Origin: Corynebacterium sp. NML98-0116
Lineage (GTDB): Bacteria > Actinomycetota > Actinomycetes > Mycobacteriales > Mycobacteriaceae
NCBI RefSeq assembly: GCF_001767255.1
Contig: NZ_CP017639.1
Span: 454,863-518,862, forward strand
DNA: 64,000 nt
Direction: 5' to 3'
Positions 1-9,574 of the stretch are shown here, piece after piece. Made by a program: the position numbers and the translations under genes. The first letter of the stretch is position 1. Every line of letters starts with the position of its first letter. Under the pieces are notes generated by a model. It saw only the letters and a list, made by a program, of their open reading frames with translations. It did not search any database and was not told where the DNA came from.

Positions 1-179
1 CCATCAAAGCGAAACGGCGCGACCGGTTCATCCACCGCGCCGGACCACCCCACCCAGCAACCGGCGCGTGCCCGCAACACGGGTGCGAGCGCAGCTACGA
101 GCCCGCCGGGTGACGCCTTCCACCCGCCCTCGACACGGTCGACGGGCAGGCGGTTAGCCACCACTACGAACTCATTCAC
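1..179 (-). CDS. otsA: Trehalose-6-phosphate synthase, N-terminal part (partial)
   Basis: The reverse strand from a GTG at 179 reads [20 protein letters not shown] and continues with SPGGLVAAL and WVGWSG to the window edge. This matches the N-terminus of GT20 trehalose-6-phosphate synthases (VVVANRLPV, the SPGGL loop, WVGWSG), which transfer glucose from UDP/ADP-glucose to glucose-6-phosphate in the cytoplasm. The 3' part lies outside the window. It starts two bases after the stop of the lysine-tailed protein gene (182-544), so the two are probably co-transcribed. In Corynebacterium glutamicum otsA also lies beside thrE, which supports the call. Confidence 0.85.
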   Translation of the reverse strand, partial: MNEFVVVANRLPVDRVEGGWKASPGGLVAALAPVLRARAGCWVGWSGAVDEPVAPFRFD

Positions 180-181
180 AA

Positions 182-544
182 CTACGACTTCTTCTTTACA
201 GTCTTCTTTTTGGTGGCCTTTTTCTTTGTTGCTTTCTTCTTGGTGGCCTTTTTCTTCGTGGCCTTCTTCTTAGAAGCCTTCTTCTTGGTGGCTTTCTTCT
301 TCGTAGCCTTCTTCTTGGTCGCCTTCTTCGGCTCTTCCTCTTCCTCAGCGCCCAGGACTTCCTCCGCGTACTTCTTGTACACGAAGCCCTGTGGCTCGAC
401 ACCGAGCATGGACATCAAGGTCACGCCATCAAAAAAGTCCTCGGCGTAGGTAGCAACAATCCTGCGAGCACCAGATGCTGTCTGCTCCTCAACGGCGTGG
501 AGCGCCTCAGGCGAGGGGCGAGAGTCGGTGATCTTGGGTGGCAC
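182..544 (-). CDS. Small basic protein with lysine-rich repeat tail
   Basis: 120 residues. The first ~65 residues look globular ([17 protein letters not shown], then [24 protein letters not shown]), followed by an acidic EEEEE run and then a ~48-residue tail of repeated [10 protein letters not shown] pentapeptides. Such tails resemble histone H1/Hlp-type DNA-binding tails, so nucleoid association is a guess; the N-terminal part is not a family I can name. The GTG start at 544 is preceded by a good AAGGAGG ribosome binding site. The tail DNA is a near-tandem 15-bp repeat with purines almost entirely on the coding strand. It precedes otsA by two bases, suggesting one operon. Confidence 0.8.
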   Translation of the reverse strand: MPPKITDSRPSPEALHAVEEQTASGARRIVATYAEDFFDGVTLMSMLGVEPQGFVYKKYAEEVLGAEEEEEPKKATKKKATKKKATKKKASKKKATKKKATKKKATKKKATKKKTVKKKS

Positions 545-599
545 TACGGGTTCCTCCTTGTACGACGCGCATTACTAGCACAACGATTCTACGCCAATA

Positions 600-2063
600 T
601 TAGTGACGAAGCCCGCCTGGGGGCCTCCGTCGGCGGATCTGCTGGAACGTGAAGCGCCCGGCCCGCTTGAAGGCCTCGTACGGAATGTAGTGCTGCGGGG
701 CACGCAGACGGCGCGCCACCCACTCGCCAAACACCACACCGCCAGCCAGCGCCATACAGGTGCCGACCGCCATGAACAGGTTGGTCAGGCCCACCACGAT
801 CTGCTCGTTCATCATGGCGTACATCCCGCGATACACACCAGAGCCAGGCAGGAACGGGGTCACACCAGTCACCGCGGTGATCACCGGGTTGATCAGGAAA
901 CGGCGGGCAATCAAACCACCCGCAAGGCCGACGACGAACGCCAACGCCGCCGTCGCCATCAGGGCGCCGGAGCCGATTGGGATCAAAAACAGGTAATACA
1001 TACTCGAACCGGCGGCGGCCGTAAACGCCGCCACCACCACCGCGGGGCGCTCCGCGAAGCACGTCACCGCGAATGACGCCGACGCCAACGTACTCCCCGC
1101 AATACGCGCCGCCGCACCACTAAATGTTGGGGTCCCCAGCATCGTCTCCAGTGGCGGCAAGCCCAGGCCCATGAGCTCCCACGTGTTCAACCCAATCGCG
1201 ACACCAGCCACGATGCCGCCGGTAAAGAGCAGTGTCTGGAAGAATCGCGCCGAGGCCGTCACCGGCGAGCCCGTCACCCCGTCAAGCAGCGACTGCACCA
1301 AGGTCAGACCCGCCAACAGGACCACAATGCCCACCGCGATCACTTGGCTGGGCACAATCGTCTTGCCGATCATCGGCGCGACCTCGTAGAACAGCGCCGC
1401 CGGGATCGTCGTCAAGAAGCCGCCGATGGCGCAGTGGAAGAAGTAAGGCAGGGAGTTGCGGGACAAAATCTTGTTAAATCCCATGATGAGAAACGCTGTG
1501 AGCCCGCCAATCGCGGACATGAACAGGTCCCCGCCCAGCAAAATCGCGACGGCCGCGCCCATCACCAGCCAACCCGCCAGGTAGCGCGTGTTGCGCCACG
1601 GGATAGGGGAGTTATCAATATCGTCGAGGATTTTCTCCGCAAGCTCCGGTGGCGTGGCGCCCGAACGAATCGAGCGGATCAGCCGGTCCGCCTCCTGCAG
1701 CTTGTGGTAGTTCTCGCTCATCATCGTGACCACGCGGAACACGTTGACCGGGGTACGCTTATGCACTCCAATAATCGTGTTAATCATGATCGTGTTCACC
1801 GTGATGTCCACATGGCAGTAGTGCAGACCATACGACGAGGTCACCGTGTGAATCTGCGCAATCGCATCCGAAGACGTCGTGCCATTCGCGATCAGGACCT
1901 CCCCAATGCGCGCAGCAATATTCATAACCCCGGCTACCTGCGCGGTATCCGTCAGATCAATCGGGGCAAGCACGGACGGCGGCGGCGACGTTCGCGCCGC
2001 GTCAATCGTCGCCACGTGCTGGCGTGACCCGCGGACAAACTCCCACAGCGAATTCAAGTTCAC
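600..2063 (-). CDS. thrE: Threonine/serine exporter ThrE
   Basis: 487 residues, close to the ~489 of the C. glutamicum exporter. The cytoplasmic N-terminal half carries the ThrE/DUF1212 segment (VMNIAARIGEVLIANGTTSSDAI near residue 45; DITVNTIMIN), and the C-terminal half has about ten membrane helices, for example GWLVMGAAVAILLGG and ALAFVVGLAGGLIARR. The protein exports L-threonine and L-serine using the proton motive force. A longer open frame runs upstream to 2525, but that part is a shadow of the opposite gene; GTG at 2063 is chosen because a TAGGGT hexamer (2071-2076) lies exactly 7 bases upstream, giving a leaderless start. It is divergent from the DUF364 gene. Confidence 0.9.
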   Translation of the reverse strand: MNLNSLWEFVRGSRQHVATIDAARTSPPPSVLAPIDLTDTAQVAGVMNIAARIGEVLIANGTTSSDAIAQIHTVTSSYGLHYCHVDITVNTIMINTIIGVHKRTPVNVFRVVTMMSENYHKLQEADRLIRSIRSGATPPELAEKILDDIDNSPIPWRNTRYLAGWLVMGAAVAILLGGDLFMSAIGGLTAFLIMGFNKILSRNSLPYFFHCAIGGFLTTIPAALFYEVAPMIGKTIVPSQVIAVGIVVLLAGLTLVQSLLDGVTGSPVTASARFFQTLLFTGGIVAGVAIGLNTWELMGLGLPPLETMLGTPTFSGAAARIAGSTLASASFAVTCFAERPAVVVAAFTAAAGSSMYYLFLIPIGSGALMATAALAFVVGLAGGLIARRFLINPVITAVTGVTPFLPGSGVYRGMYAMMNEQIVVGLTNLFMAVGTCMALAGGVVFGEWVARRLRAPQHYIPYEAFKRAGRFTFQQIRRRRPPGGLRH

Positions 2064-2108
2064 GTATTCGACCCTAGCAAGCCACCCCGACACGCCTAGA
2101 ATGGCCAC

Positions 2109-2858
2109 ATGACCTGGCAACTCTACGAGCAACTTATCGACGCCACCCCGACCTCCATCACCGTGACCGACTTCGGCATCGCGCCCCACTGGGCCTGGCT
2201 CCGCACCTCCGACGGCCACGTCGGCATCGCCGCCGTCTACCCCGGCGACGGCCGCCCCGTCCTCTCCGAGTCCCCAATCGGACGCCCCCTTCTCGACGCC
2301 GCCTCCATGGTCACATCGTGGAACTTCGCCGAAGCCGGCGTTGGCCTCGCCGCCATCAACGCCTGGGTGAACCGCGACGCACCCCACTTCGACGACGCCC
2401 CGGACGCATTCGTCGCCTACGCCTCCCACTACGCCGGCAAGCGCGTTGGCGTCGTCGGGCACTTCCCAGGCCTGGAGCGCACCCTCCGCGACGTCGCCGA
2501 CCTCTACGTCTTCGAGCGAGTCCAACGTCCCGGCGACTATCCGGACTCCGCCTTCGAATACCTCGCCCCAGACCTGGACACAGTTTTCATCACCGCCTCC
2601 GCCCTCGTGAACAAAACGATGCCACGCCTCTTGGAACTCGCATCCGGGCTGGACACCATCATTGTCGGTCCATCAACCCCAATGACACCCACGCTTTTCG
2701 ATGCCGGCGCCACCACCCTTTCCGGGTTCATCCCCACCGACCCTGCCGGGCTCGTCGGCACGCTGAAGGGCATCGGTGGAGGTAGGAAGTGGGATTTCGG
2801 TAAACGAGTGAACGTTAGTGTAGACTCTTCAGCGCTGCTAGAGTGGCGCAATCGGTAG
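2109..2858 (+). CDS. DUF4213/DUF364 protein, putative heavy-metal chelation domain
   Basis: 249 residues. The N-terminal ~90 residues match the DUF4213 type (WQLYEQLIDATP, then VTDFGIAPHWAWL), followed by a Rossmann-like DUF364 part with VGVVGHFPGLERTL, FERVQRPGDYPD, DTVFITASALVNKTMPRLL and GPSTPMTP. Family members are proposed to bind metals or tetrapyrrole-like ligands, but no role is established here. The start ATG sits 6 bases after TAGAAT (2097-2102), so it is probably leaderless. The last 22 bases lie inside the tRNA-Thr gene and its stop codon uses the tRNA D-arm region, an odd overlap. Confidence 0.75.
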   Translation: MTWQLYEQLIDATPTSITVTDFGIAPHWAWLRTSDGHVGIAAVYPGDGRPVLSESPIGRPLLDAASMVTSWNFAEAGVGLAAINAWVNRDAPHFDDAPDAFVAYASHYAGKRVGVVGHFPGLERTLRDVADLYVFERVQRPGDYPDSAFEYLAPDLDTVFITASALVNKTMPRLLELASGLDTIIVGPSTPMTPTLFDAGATTLSGFIPTDPAGLVGTLKGIGGGRKWDFGKRVNVSVDSSALLEWRNR

Positions 2859-2909
2859 CGCAACGCACTTGTAATGCGTAGGTTGCGAGTTCAAGTCTCG
2901 TCTCTAGCT
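2837..2909 (+). tRNA. tRNA-Thr (anticodon TGT)
   Basis: A full cloverleaf can be drawn: acceptor GCTAGAG pairs with CTCTAGC, anticodon stem ACGCA/TGCGT encloses CTTGTAA (anticodon TGT, threonine), and the T-arm GCGAG-TTCAAGT-CTCGT is intact. CCA is not encoded. A TAGACT hexamer at 2821-2826, inside the DUF364 gene, is a likely -10 element. Confidence 0.95.
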
Positions 2910-2914
2910 CTGAA

Positions 2915-2956
2915 ACCCCCTCCCGGGACGTACCTAACGCCGGGGAGGGGGTGTTT
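2915..2956 (+). terminator. Rho-independent terminator after tRNA-Thr
   Basis: ACCCCCTCCCGG pairs with CGGGGAGGGGGT (one mismatch) and is followed by GTTTG. It sits six bases after the tRNA. Confidence 0.75.
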
Positions 2957-3365
2957 GCGTTGGGGTGCCTGACTATTTTGATGCCCGACGCCCCGCAATC
3001 GCCCCGGTGCACCAATTTCCCCATTTTCGCCAAGGCCAAGCGACGTTTCCCCAGTTCAGCGTTTGGTGGCGGTGAGATCTGGTGCCCAGGCAATGCACAG
3101 TCATTCCCGACGACCTGCATTGGTCGACGCTAAGAGGTCGACCGGAACGAAATCCAACCGGCCCCAACCCCGCCTCTCCCGGCGGACTATCCCTGTTTTA
3201 CTCACCCACATGCAGGGGGCGTACAGGAAACGTTCAGAGAAACGGCGTTAGATAGAGGCAGTTATGTTCATGGGCGTGGAAGCCATTCATGGCGGCCGAC
3301 GCAGTTCCCGAGAGAAATCTAAGGGAAACGCGAAATGCCCTGGTGTATGAAGGAGTGAACTGTAC
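2957..3365. promoter_or_regulatory. Intergenic leader upstream of phoR
   Basis: About 400 bases without a convincing gene. It holds two GGTCGAC copies near 3123-3144, a possible promoter around GTTAGATAGAG (3248-3258) and, just before it, ACGTTCAGAGAAACG, similar to the GTTCAC motifs upstream of pstS, so autoregulation by PhoR is possible. The AAGGAGTG ribosome binding site of phoR is at 3350-3357. Only the ribosome binding site is firm. Confidence 0.4.
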
Positions 3366-4073
3366 ATGTCTGAGGCTACGAAGCCTGTAAAGGTGCTCGT
3401 TGTTGACGATGAGCCGAATATCGTTGAGTTGTTGACGGTTTCTTTGAAGTTCCAGGGCTTTGAGGTCGAGAGTGCGGGCTCTGGCCAGGAGGCGCTGGAG
3501 AAGGTGAAGGACTTCCGTCCGGACGCGTTCATCCTTGACGTGATGATGCCGGGGATGGATGGCTTTGAGCTGTTGGGCAAGCTGCGCAGTGAGGGCATTG
3601 ATGGCCCGGTGCTGTTCTTGACGGCGAAGGATGCGGTTGAGGATCGGATCCACGGCCTGACTATTGGCGCCGATGATTATGTGACGAAGCCGTTCTCCTT
3701 GGAGGAGGTGATTACTCGTCTGCGTGTGATTCTGCGTCGCGGCAAGGTGACGGAGGATGCGGATGAGGATACGACGCTGCGGTACGCCGATCTGACGTTG
3801 AATGATGAGACGCACGAGGTGACGAAGGCTGGCGAGATCATTGAGTTGTCGCCGACGGAGTTCAACCTGCTGCGCTACCTGATGCTGAATGCTGAGGTTG
3901 TGCTGTCGAAGGCGAAGATTCTGGATAACGTGTGGCACTACGACTTTGGTGGCGACGGCAACGTGGTTGAGTCGTACATTTCGTATCTGCGACGCAAGGT
4001 GGATAACGGTGATGTGCCGTTGATTCATACGGTGCGTGGCGTCGGCTATGTGCTGCGTACACCTCGTAAGTAA
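3366..4073 (+). CDS. phoR: Phosphate-sensing response regulator (OmpR family)
   Basis: 235 residues: receiver domain (1-125) with acidic pair DDE near residue 14-16, phosphoacceptor Asp58 in FILDVMMPG, switch Thr in LFLTAKD and Lys in DYVTKPFS; then a winged-helix DNA-binding domain ending YISYLRRKVDNGD and HTVRGVGYVLR. In C. glutamicum this regulator is named PhoR and activates phosphate-starvation genes; it corresponds to mycobacterial PhoP. It is followed after 14 bases by the sensor kinase gene and its probable target pstSCAB lies about 20 kb downstream. A good AAGGAGTG ribosome binding site fixes the ATG. The PhoR name rests on similarity and context. Confidence 0.85.
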   Translation: MSEATKPVKVLVVDDEPNIVELLTVSLKFQGFEVESAGSGQEALEKVKDFRPDAFILDVMMPGMDGFELLGKLRSEGIDGPVLFLTAKDAVEDRIHGLTIGADDYVTKPFSLEEVITRLRVILRRGKVTEDADEDTTLRYADLTLNDETHEVTKAGEIIELSPTEFNLLRYLMLNAEVVLSKAKILDNVWHYDFGGDGNVVESYISYLRRKVDNGDVPLIHTVRGVGYVLRTPRK

Positions 4074-4087
4074 GGCGTAGGTGACCG

Positions 4088-5482
4088 ATGAGTAGGCGTC
4101 GGCTTCATGCGCTTGCGTACTCGAGGACGAAGCCGCTGCAGAAGCAGCTGGTGGCGTTGGTGTTGGCGATTGCCACGCTGGCGCTGTTGGTGAGTTTCTC
4201 GGCGGTGTACATCTTCATGCGCAGCATTTTGTATCAGCGTGTCGACGACCAGCTCAGCGAGGGGTTGGACACGTGGGTTGGTCAGGTGACGTGGGTGCCG
4301 TCGTCGGGTGCGCCGAGCGATTTTTATCAGGAGACGTGGTATCCGCAGTTCGGGACGTCGTGGAGCCCGGTGTATGTGGATACACCGCCGGACCTTTCGA
4401 GGGTCAAGCGGCAAGATAAGGCGGTGACGGTGCCGTCGACAGGCGTGGCGCCGGGCGTGAAGTGGCGCGCGATGTCACGCGAGATGCCGGACGGCACTGT
4501 GAAGTATGTCGCGAAAGAGCTCGACGCAGAGCACCGCGTGCTGCGTTGGCTTGCGATTGTGGAAACGACATTTGGGCTCCTTGCCGTGGTGGGGATTGCG
4601 TGCGCGGGGCGCACCTATATTCGTAAGGCGTTGGCCCCGTTGCGTGAGGTAGAGAACACTGCGCTTGCAATTGCCGACGGCGACACGAAGCGCCGGGTGC
4701 CGGTGTGGTCGCGGGAGACTGAAGTCGGCAAGTTGTCATATGCGATGAACACGATGGTGCAGCAGCTGCAGGAGTCCGTGGAGGATGCGCAGCTGAAGGA
4801 GGAGCAGATGCGTCGCTTTGTGGGTGACGCGTCTCATGAGCTGCGTACTCCGCTGACGAGTGTGCGCGGGTATGCGGAGCTCTACCGGAAGGGTATGGCG
4901 CCGGACGCGGACATGGTCATCGGCAAGATTGAGGAGGAGTCTGCCCGCATGCAGTTGCTGGTGGAGGATCTCCTCGCGTTGACTCGTGCGGAGGGCACTC
5001 GCCTGGATAAGCGCCAGGTGGATGTGTTGGAGATGGTGACTTCGGCGGTGAGCTCTGCGCAGGCGGCGTTCCCGGAGCGTTCGCTCACGATTGAGAACAA
5101 CGCCACCTCGGTGCCGACGGTCAACGGTGACCCCTCGCGGCTGCACCAGGTGTTGCTGAACCTGATTGTGAACGCGTTCAAGCACGCGGGCAAGGATGCC
5201 TCGGTCACGGTCGCGTTGCGGGAGAACCTGGACCGCATCATCATCGAAGTCATTGACGACGGCTGCGGCATGGAGGAGAAGGACGCGGAGCACATGTTCG
5301 AGCGGTTCTACCGCGCGGACAACTCCAGGAACCGCGCTTCTGGTGGCGGTTCGGGGTTGGGGTTGGCGATCGCGAAGTCCCTCATCGAGCAGCACGACGG
5401 CACCATCACCGTAAAAAGCGCGCCGGGTGAGGGCTCCACGTTCACCATTTCCCTCCCGATGGAGAAGAGCCCGAAGGTTTAA
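4088..5482 (+). CDS. phoS: Phosphate-responsive sensor histidine kinase
   Basis: 464 residues: a membrane helix at ~21-44, an extracytoplasmic loop of ~105 residues, a second helix at ~154-177, a HAMP linker (ALAPLREVENTALAIADGD), HisKA with phospho-His250 in FVGDASHELRTPLTS, and HATPase_c with N-box LNLIVNAFKHA, DDGCGMEE, and GGGSGLGLAI. It should autophosphorylate at low phosphate and pass the phosphate to the regulator encoded just upstream. Its stop codon overlaps the stop of the convergent HIT gene through a shared TTAA, so there is no room for a terminator between them. Confidence 0.85.
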   Translation: MSRRRLHALAYSRTKPLQKQLVALVLAIATLALLVSFSAVYIFMRSILYQRVDDQLSEGLDTWVGQVTWVPSSGAPSDFYQETWYPQFGTSWSPVYVDTPPDLSRVKRQDKAVTVPSTGVAPGVKWRAMSREMPDGTVKYVAKELDAEHRVLRWLAIVETTFGLLAVVGIACAGRTYIRKALAPLREVENTALAIADGDTKRRVPVWSRETEVGKLSYAMNTMVQQLQESVEDAQLKEEQMRRFVGDASHELRTPLTSVRGYAELYRKGMAPDADMVIGKIEEESARMQLLVEDLLALTRAEGTRLDKRQVDVLEMVTSAVSSAQAAFPERSLTIENNATSVPTVNGDPSRLHQVLLNLIVNAFKHAGKDASVTVALRENLDRIIIEVIDDGCGMEEKDAEHMFERFYRADNSRNRASGGGSGLGLAIAKSLIEQHDGTITVKSAPGEGSTFTISLPMEKSPKV

Positions 5483-5883
5483 GCCTCGAGTGCTGCGCGC
5501 AGCTTCTCCGCGGCCTCGTCCATCTTGGCCGGGTCGGTTTCGTCCATCTTCATCACGGTGGACAGGTCGTAGCCGGACATGTCGTTGGCGGGGAAGACGT
5601 GGATGTGTGCGTGCGGCACTTCGAAGCCGGCGATGAGGTAGCCGGCGCGCTCGCTGCCAAATGCCTCGATGATGGCGTTGCCTACTCGTTGGGCAACGTC
5701 ATTCATTTTTGCCCACAGCGCTGGCTCGATGTCGGTCCACTTATCGATCTCCTTGACGGGAACGACCAGCGTGTGGCCGTACGCGATCGGCTCGATGGTG
5801 AGGAACGCGGCGACGTCCTCGTCCTTGTACACGAAGCGGCCTGGAATTTCACCTTGAATAATCTTTGTAAACACAGTGCTCAT
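5479..5883 (-). CDS. HIT family (HINT-like) hydrolase
   Basis: 134 residues with the histidine triad H91-x-H93-x-H95 in VPHAHIHVFP and the N-terminal FTKIIQGEIPGRFVYKDED typical of HINT purine-nucleotide phosphoramidases. Such cytoplasmic proteins hydrolyse AMP-linked phosphoramidates; the physiological substrate is unknown. The ATG at 5883 follows TAACCT (5891-5896, read on the minus strand) by 7 bases, a leaderless arrangement, back to back with purD only 30 bases away. Its stop overlaps phoS. Confidence 0.88.
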   Translation of the reverse strand: MSTVFTKIIQGEIPGRFVYKDEDVAAFLTIEPIAYGHTLVVPVKEIDKWTDIEPALWAKMNDVAQRVGNAIIEAFGSERAGYLIAGFEVPHAHIHVFPANDMSGYDLSTVMKMDETDPAKMDEAAEKLRAALEA

Positions 5884-5913
5884 AGCGCCTAGGTTACCGG
5901 TAAGTTAGTGGGC

Positions 5914-7161
5914 ATGCGCATCCTTGTTATCGGTTCGGGCGGCCGTGAACACGCCCTGTTGAAAGGTCTTGCAGGACACGAGCTCACTGTCGCGCCGGGA
6001 AACGCCGGCATGGCATCACTTGCTGAGGTCAGGAGTGTCGACGTCGCTTCGCCTGAGTCGGTCGTCGAGCTGGCGAAGGACGTTGACGCTGAACTTGTCG
6101 TGATTGGCCCTGAGGTGCCGTTGGTGGCGGGTGCGGTGGACGCGCTGCAGGCCGCGGGCATTCCAGCGTTTGGCCCGACGAAGGCCGCGGCGCAGCTGGA
6201 GGGGTCGAAGGCATTCGCGAAGGACGTCATGGCCGCTGCTGGTGTGGCGACGGCCCGCGCGCAGCGCGTGGAGCGCATCGAGGAGATCGACGATGCTCTT
6301 GAGGCGTTCGGCCCGCACTACGTGGTCAAGGATGATGGGCTGGCTGGCGGCAAGGGGGTCGTCGTCACGCTTGATGCTGCCGAGGCCCGCGCGCACGCTC
6401 GCGAGGTGATTGAGGCCGGCAACCCGGTGCTGTTCGAGTCCTTCCTCGAGGGCCCGGAGGTGTCGCTGTTCTGCCTGGTGGACGGCGAGACCGTGGTGCC
6501 GTTGCTGCCGGCGCAGGATCACAAGCGCGCCTACGACAATGACGAGGGCCCGAACACTGGTGGGATGGGCGCGTACACGCCGCTTCCTTGGCTGCCGGAG
6601 GGTGGCGTGGACCGCATCGTGGACGAGATTGCGCGCCCGGTTGCGCGTGAGATGGTCGCCCGCGGCATCCCGTACCAGGGCCTGCTGTACGTCGGCGCCG
6701 CGTGGGGTCCGGAGGGCCCGTCGGTGGTGGAGTTCAACGCGCGCTTCGGCGACCCGGAGACTCAGCCGGTGCTTAGCCTGCTGCGTACCCCGCTTGTCGA
6801 CGTCCTCTACGCCGTAGCAACGGGCAGCCTAGACACGCTGCCGGCGCTGGAGTGGGAGGACGGCTACGCTGCGACGGTAGTGCTGGCGGCCAAGGATTAC
6901 CCGGAGCACCCCAAGACCGGGGACGTCATTACTGGCGCCGACCTGGACAACCCCGACGTGGTGTTGCACGCAGGTACCGCGACCAAGGATGGGGAGTACG
7001 TCTCGGCCGGTGGGCGCGTGCTCAACGTGCTGGGTAAGGGCGTAACGCTGCAGGATGCGGTGGACGCTGCCTACCAGGCGATTGAGCAGATTTCGCTCGA
7101 GGGTTCCTTCTACCGCAAGGACATTGGGCGGCGCGCGATTGAGGGAGAAATCCGTATCTAG
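5914..7161 (+). CDS. purD: Phosphoribosylamine-glycine ligase
   Basis: 415 residues from ATG 5914 ([19 protein letters not shown]). It joins glycine to phosphoribosylamine with ATP in step two of purine synthesis. The PurD N domain, ATP-grasp parts ([53 protein letters not shown]) and C-terminal domain are all present. A GTG two codons earlier (5908) is possible, but TAAGTT at 5901-5906 lies exactly 7 bases before the ATG, the spacing repeated across the window. It is followed closely by purB and purC. Confidence 0.95.
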   Translation: MRILVIGSGGREHALLKGLAGHELTVAPGNAGMASLAEVRSVDVASPESVVELAKDVDAELVVIGPEVPLVAGAVDALQAAGIPAFGPTKAAAQLEGSKAFAKDVMAAAGVATARAQRVERIEEIDDALEAFGPHYVVKDDGLAGGKGVVVTLDAAEARAHAREVIEAGNPVLFESFLEGPEVSLFCLVDGETVVPLLPAQDHKRAYDNDEGPNTGGMGAYTPLPWLPEGGVDRIVDEIARPVAREMVARGIPYQGLLYVGAAWGPEGPSVVEFNARFGDPETQPVLSLLRTPLVDVLYAVATGSLDTLPALEWEDGYAATVVLAAKDYPEHPKTGDVITGADLDNPDVVLHAGTATKDGEYVSAGGRVLNVLGKGVTLQDAVDAAYQAIEQISLEGSFYRKDIGRRAIEGEIRI

Positions 7162-7196
7162 CGCGCGTGTCGGGACGTTGTGCGATAATCAGCGTC

Positions 7197-8636
7197 GTGG
7201 CTGAGAAACTGTTGAAACCGAACAATAGCAACGTCCTGTCGAACCGCTACGCGTCGCCGGAGATGGCGACGCTGTGGAGCGCAGAACACAAGATCATTCT
7301 GGAGCGTCAGCTCTGGATCGCCGTGATGAAGGCGCAGCGTGAGCTGGGAGTCGAGATTCCCGAGGAGGCGATCGCTGCGTACGAGGCGGTCGTCGACAAG
7401 GTGGACCTGGCTTCGATTGCTGAGCGTGAGAAGGTCACGCGACATGACGTGAAGGCGCGCATTGAGGAGTTCAACGCGCTGGCCGGGTACGAGCACATCC
7501 ATAAGGGGATGACCAGCCGTGACCTGACCGAGAATGTCGAACAGCTGCAGATTTATCGCTCGCTGGAGCTGATTCGCGACAAGTCGGTTGCGGTACTCAA
7601 GGCGATCGGGAACCGGGCGGATCAGTACTCCACCCTGGTGATGGCGGGGCGTTCGCACAACGTTGCGGCGCAGGCCACGACGCTGGGCAAGCGTTTCGCA
7701 TCGGCGGCGGATGAGATGCTGGTAGCGGTTGAGCGCATCGAGACGCTGCTGGAGGCATATCCGCTGCGCGGCATCAAGGGCCCGATGGGTACTGCACAGG
7801 ACATGCTGGACCTGATGGGCGGCGACGAGGCGAAGTTGCGTCAGCTGGAGCAGTCGGTGGCACGCCACCTGGGCTTCGAGCGCACCTTTGACTCGGTCGG
7901 CCAGGTCTACCCGCGTTCCTTGGACTTTGACGCGATCTCGGCGATTGTACAGCTGGGAGCGGGTCCGTCATCGCTCGCGACCACGATCCGCCTGATGGCC
8001 GGCAACGAAACGGTCACGGAGGGCTTCAAGGAGGGCCAGGTTGGTTCTTCGGCGATGCCGCACAAGATGAACGCGCGTTCCTGTGAGCGCGTCGGTGGCT
8101 TCCAGGTGATCCTGCGCGGCTACCTCACCATGGTCGCTGACCTTGCTGGGCAGCAGTGGAACGAGGGCGATGTGTTCTGCTCGGTGGTGCGCCGCGTGGC
8201 CCTGCCTGACGCGTTCTTCGCGATCGACGGCCAGTTTGAGACATTTCTCACTGTGCTGGATGAGTTCGGTGCGTTCCCGGCGATGCTCAACCGTGAGCTG
8301 GACCGTTACCTGCCGTTCTTGGCCACGACGAGGATCTTGATGGCGTCGGTACGCGCGGGTGTGGGCCGCGAGACGGCGCACGAGATTATCAAGGAGCACG
8401 CGGTTGCGATGGCGCTTGATATGCGCGAAAATGGCGCTGAACAAAACCTCATTGAGCGCCTCGCCGCTGATGAGCGCCTCCCGCTCGACAAAGAGCAGCT
8501 GCAGGATGCGTTGGCTGACCGCCACGCGTTCATTGGCTCGGCGGAGTCGCAGGTCAGCAACGTGTGCGCTCGTATCCAACAGCTTATCGACGCCCACCCG
8601 GACGCCGCTGCGTACAAACCAGGGGAGATTCTGTAA
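7197..8636 (+). CDS. purB: Adenylosuccinate lyase
   Basis: 479 residues. It cleaves SAICAR to AICAR and adenylosuccinate to AMP, each releasing fumarate. Seen: [45 protein letters not shown] and the fumarase/ASL signature [15 protein letters not shown] with its catalytic serine. An in-frame GTG at 7167 exists, but the GTG at 7197 is preferred because GATAAT (7184-7189) stands 7 bases before it and no Shine-Dalgarno is visible. So purB probably has its own leaderless promoter besides any read-through from purD. Confidence 0.93.
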   Translation: MAEKLLKPNNSNVLSNRYASPEMATLWSAEHKIILERQLWIAVMKAQRELGVEIPEEAIAAYEAVVDKVDLASIAEREKVTRHDVKARIEEFNALAGYEHIHKGMTSRDLTENVEQLQIYRSLELIRDKSVAVLKAIGNRADQYSTLVMAGRSHNVAAQATTLGKRFASAADEMLVAVERIETLLEAYPLRGIKGPMGTAQDMLDLMGGDEAKLRQLEQSVARHLGFERTFDSVGQVYPRSLDFDAISAIVQLGAGPSSLATTIRLMAGNETVTEGFKEGQVGSSAMPHKMNARSCERVGGFQVILRGYLTMVADLAGQQWNEGDVFCSVVRRVALPDAFFAIDGQFETFLTVLDEFGAFPAMLNRELDRYLPFLATTRILMASVRAGVGRETAHEIIKEHAVAMALDMRENGAEQNLIERLAADERLPLDKEQLQDALADRHAFIGSAESQVSNVCARIQQLIDAHPDAAAYKPGEIL

Positions 8637-8641
8637 CCTTT

Positions 8642-9544
8642 ATGTCCATGCGTCCAGAGCTTTCTGACTATACCCACCTGGCTGGCGGCAAAGTCCGCGA
8701 GATTTACGAGGTGGATGACGAAACGTTATTGATGGTGGCGTCCGACCGCATTTCGGCGTTCGACTTCTCGCTGGAGCCGGCGATCCCGGATAAGGGCCGG
8801 ATTCTGACTGCCACGTCCATGTTCTTCTTCGACCTGCTTTCGGGTGTGCGCAATCACCTGGCGGGCCCGGTTGATGATCCCCGGATTCCGGAGGAGGTCC
8901 TCGGCCGCTCGTACGTGGTGAAGAAGCTGAAGATGATTCCGTTCGAGTGTGTCGCTCGCGGTTACCTGACTGGTTCGGGCAAGAAAGAGTACGACCGCAC
9001 CGGTATGGTCTGCGGCGTGAAGCTGCCCGAGGGCCTGGTTGAGGCCTCGAAGTTACCGGAGCCGATTTTCACCCCGGCGACGAAGGCCGCGCAGGGCGAC
9101 CACGATGAGAACGTGACGTTCGAGTATGTGGAGGAGAAGGTGGGCGCGAAGCTCGCTGCCCAGCTGCGCGACCTCACCTTGGAGGTGTACACCAAGGCTG
9201 CGGAGTACGCGGAGACCAAGGGCATCATCCTCGCGGATACGAAGCTGGAGTTCGGCGTCGACGAGGAAGGCAACCTGGTCCTTGCGGACGAGGTACTCAC
9301 GCCTGATTCGTCCCGCTACTGGCCAGCCGATACGTACGAGGAAGGCAAGGTACAGCCGAGCTTCGATAAGCAGTACGTGCGCAACTGGCTCACCGGCCCG
9401 AAGTCCGGCTGGGACCCTGCGGAGAACACGCAGCCACCGGAGCTGCCTGGTTCCGTGGTGGAGGCGACCCGCGACCGTTACATCGAGGCGTACGAGCGCC
9501 TCAGCGGCGAGAAGTTTGGGGACTGGCCGGGGGCGCGTGCCTAA
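8642..9544 (+). CDS. purC: SAICAR synthase
   Basis: 300 residues from ATG 8642 ([20 protein letters not shown]). The enzyme condenses CAIR with aspartate using ATP. Conserved stretches: [61 protein letters not shown] and [17 protein letters not shown]. It starts five bases after the purB stop; ATG 8648 is an alternative start. The likely unit is purB-purC. Confidence 0.94.
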   Translation: MSMRPELSDYTHLAGGKVREIYEVDDETLLMVASDRISAFDFSLEPAIPDKGRILTATSMFFFDLLSGVRNHLAGPVDDPRIPEEVLGRSYVVKKLKMIPFECVARGYLTGSGKKEYDRTGMVCGVKLPEGLVEASKLPEPIFTPATKAAQGDHDENVTFEYVEEKVGAKLAAQLRDLTLEVYTKAAEYAETKGIILADTKLEFGVDEEGNLVLADEVLTPDSSRYWPADTYEEGKVQPSFDKQYVRNWLTGPKSGWDPAENTQPPELPGSVVEATRDRYIEAYERLSGEKFGDWPGARA

Positions 9545-9574
9545 GGCGTGAGGTTGCGCGTAGACTCGTCGCCT

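Noticed and set aside
2064..2525. Long N-terminal extension of ThrE
   Set aside because: It lies antisense to the DUF364 gene, has glycine/valine-rich shadow composition, and a leaderless promoter fits GTG 2063.
2815..3120. Minus-strand ORF of 101 codons over tRNA-Thr
   Set aside because: Its segment LELATYALQVRCATDCATLA is the antisense of the tRNA gene, a common false protein.
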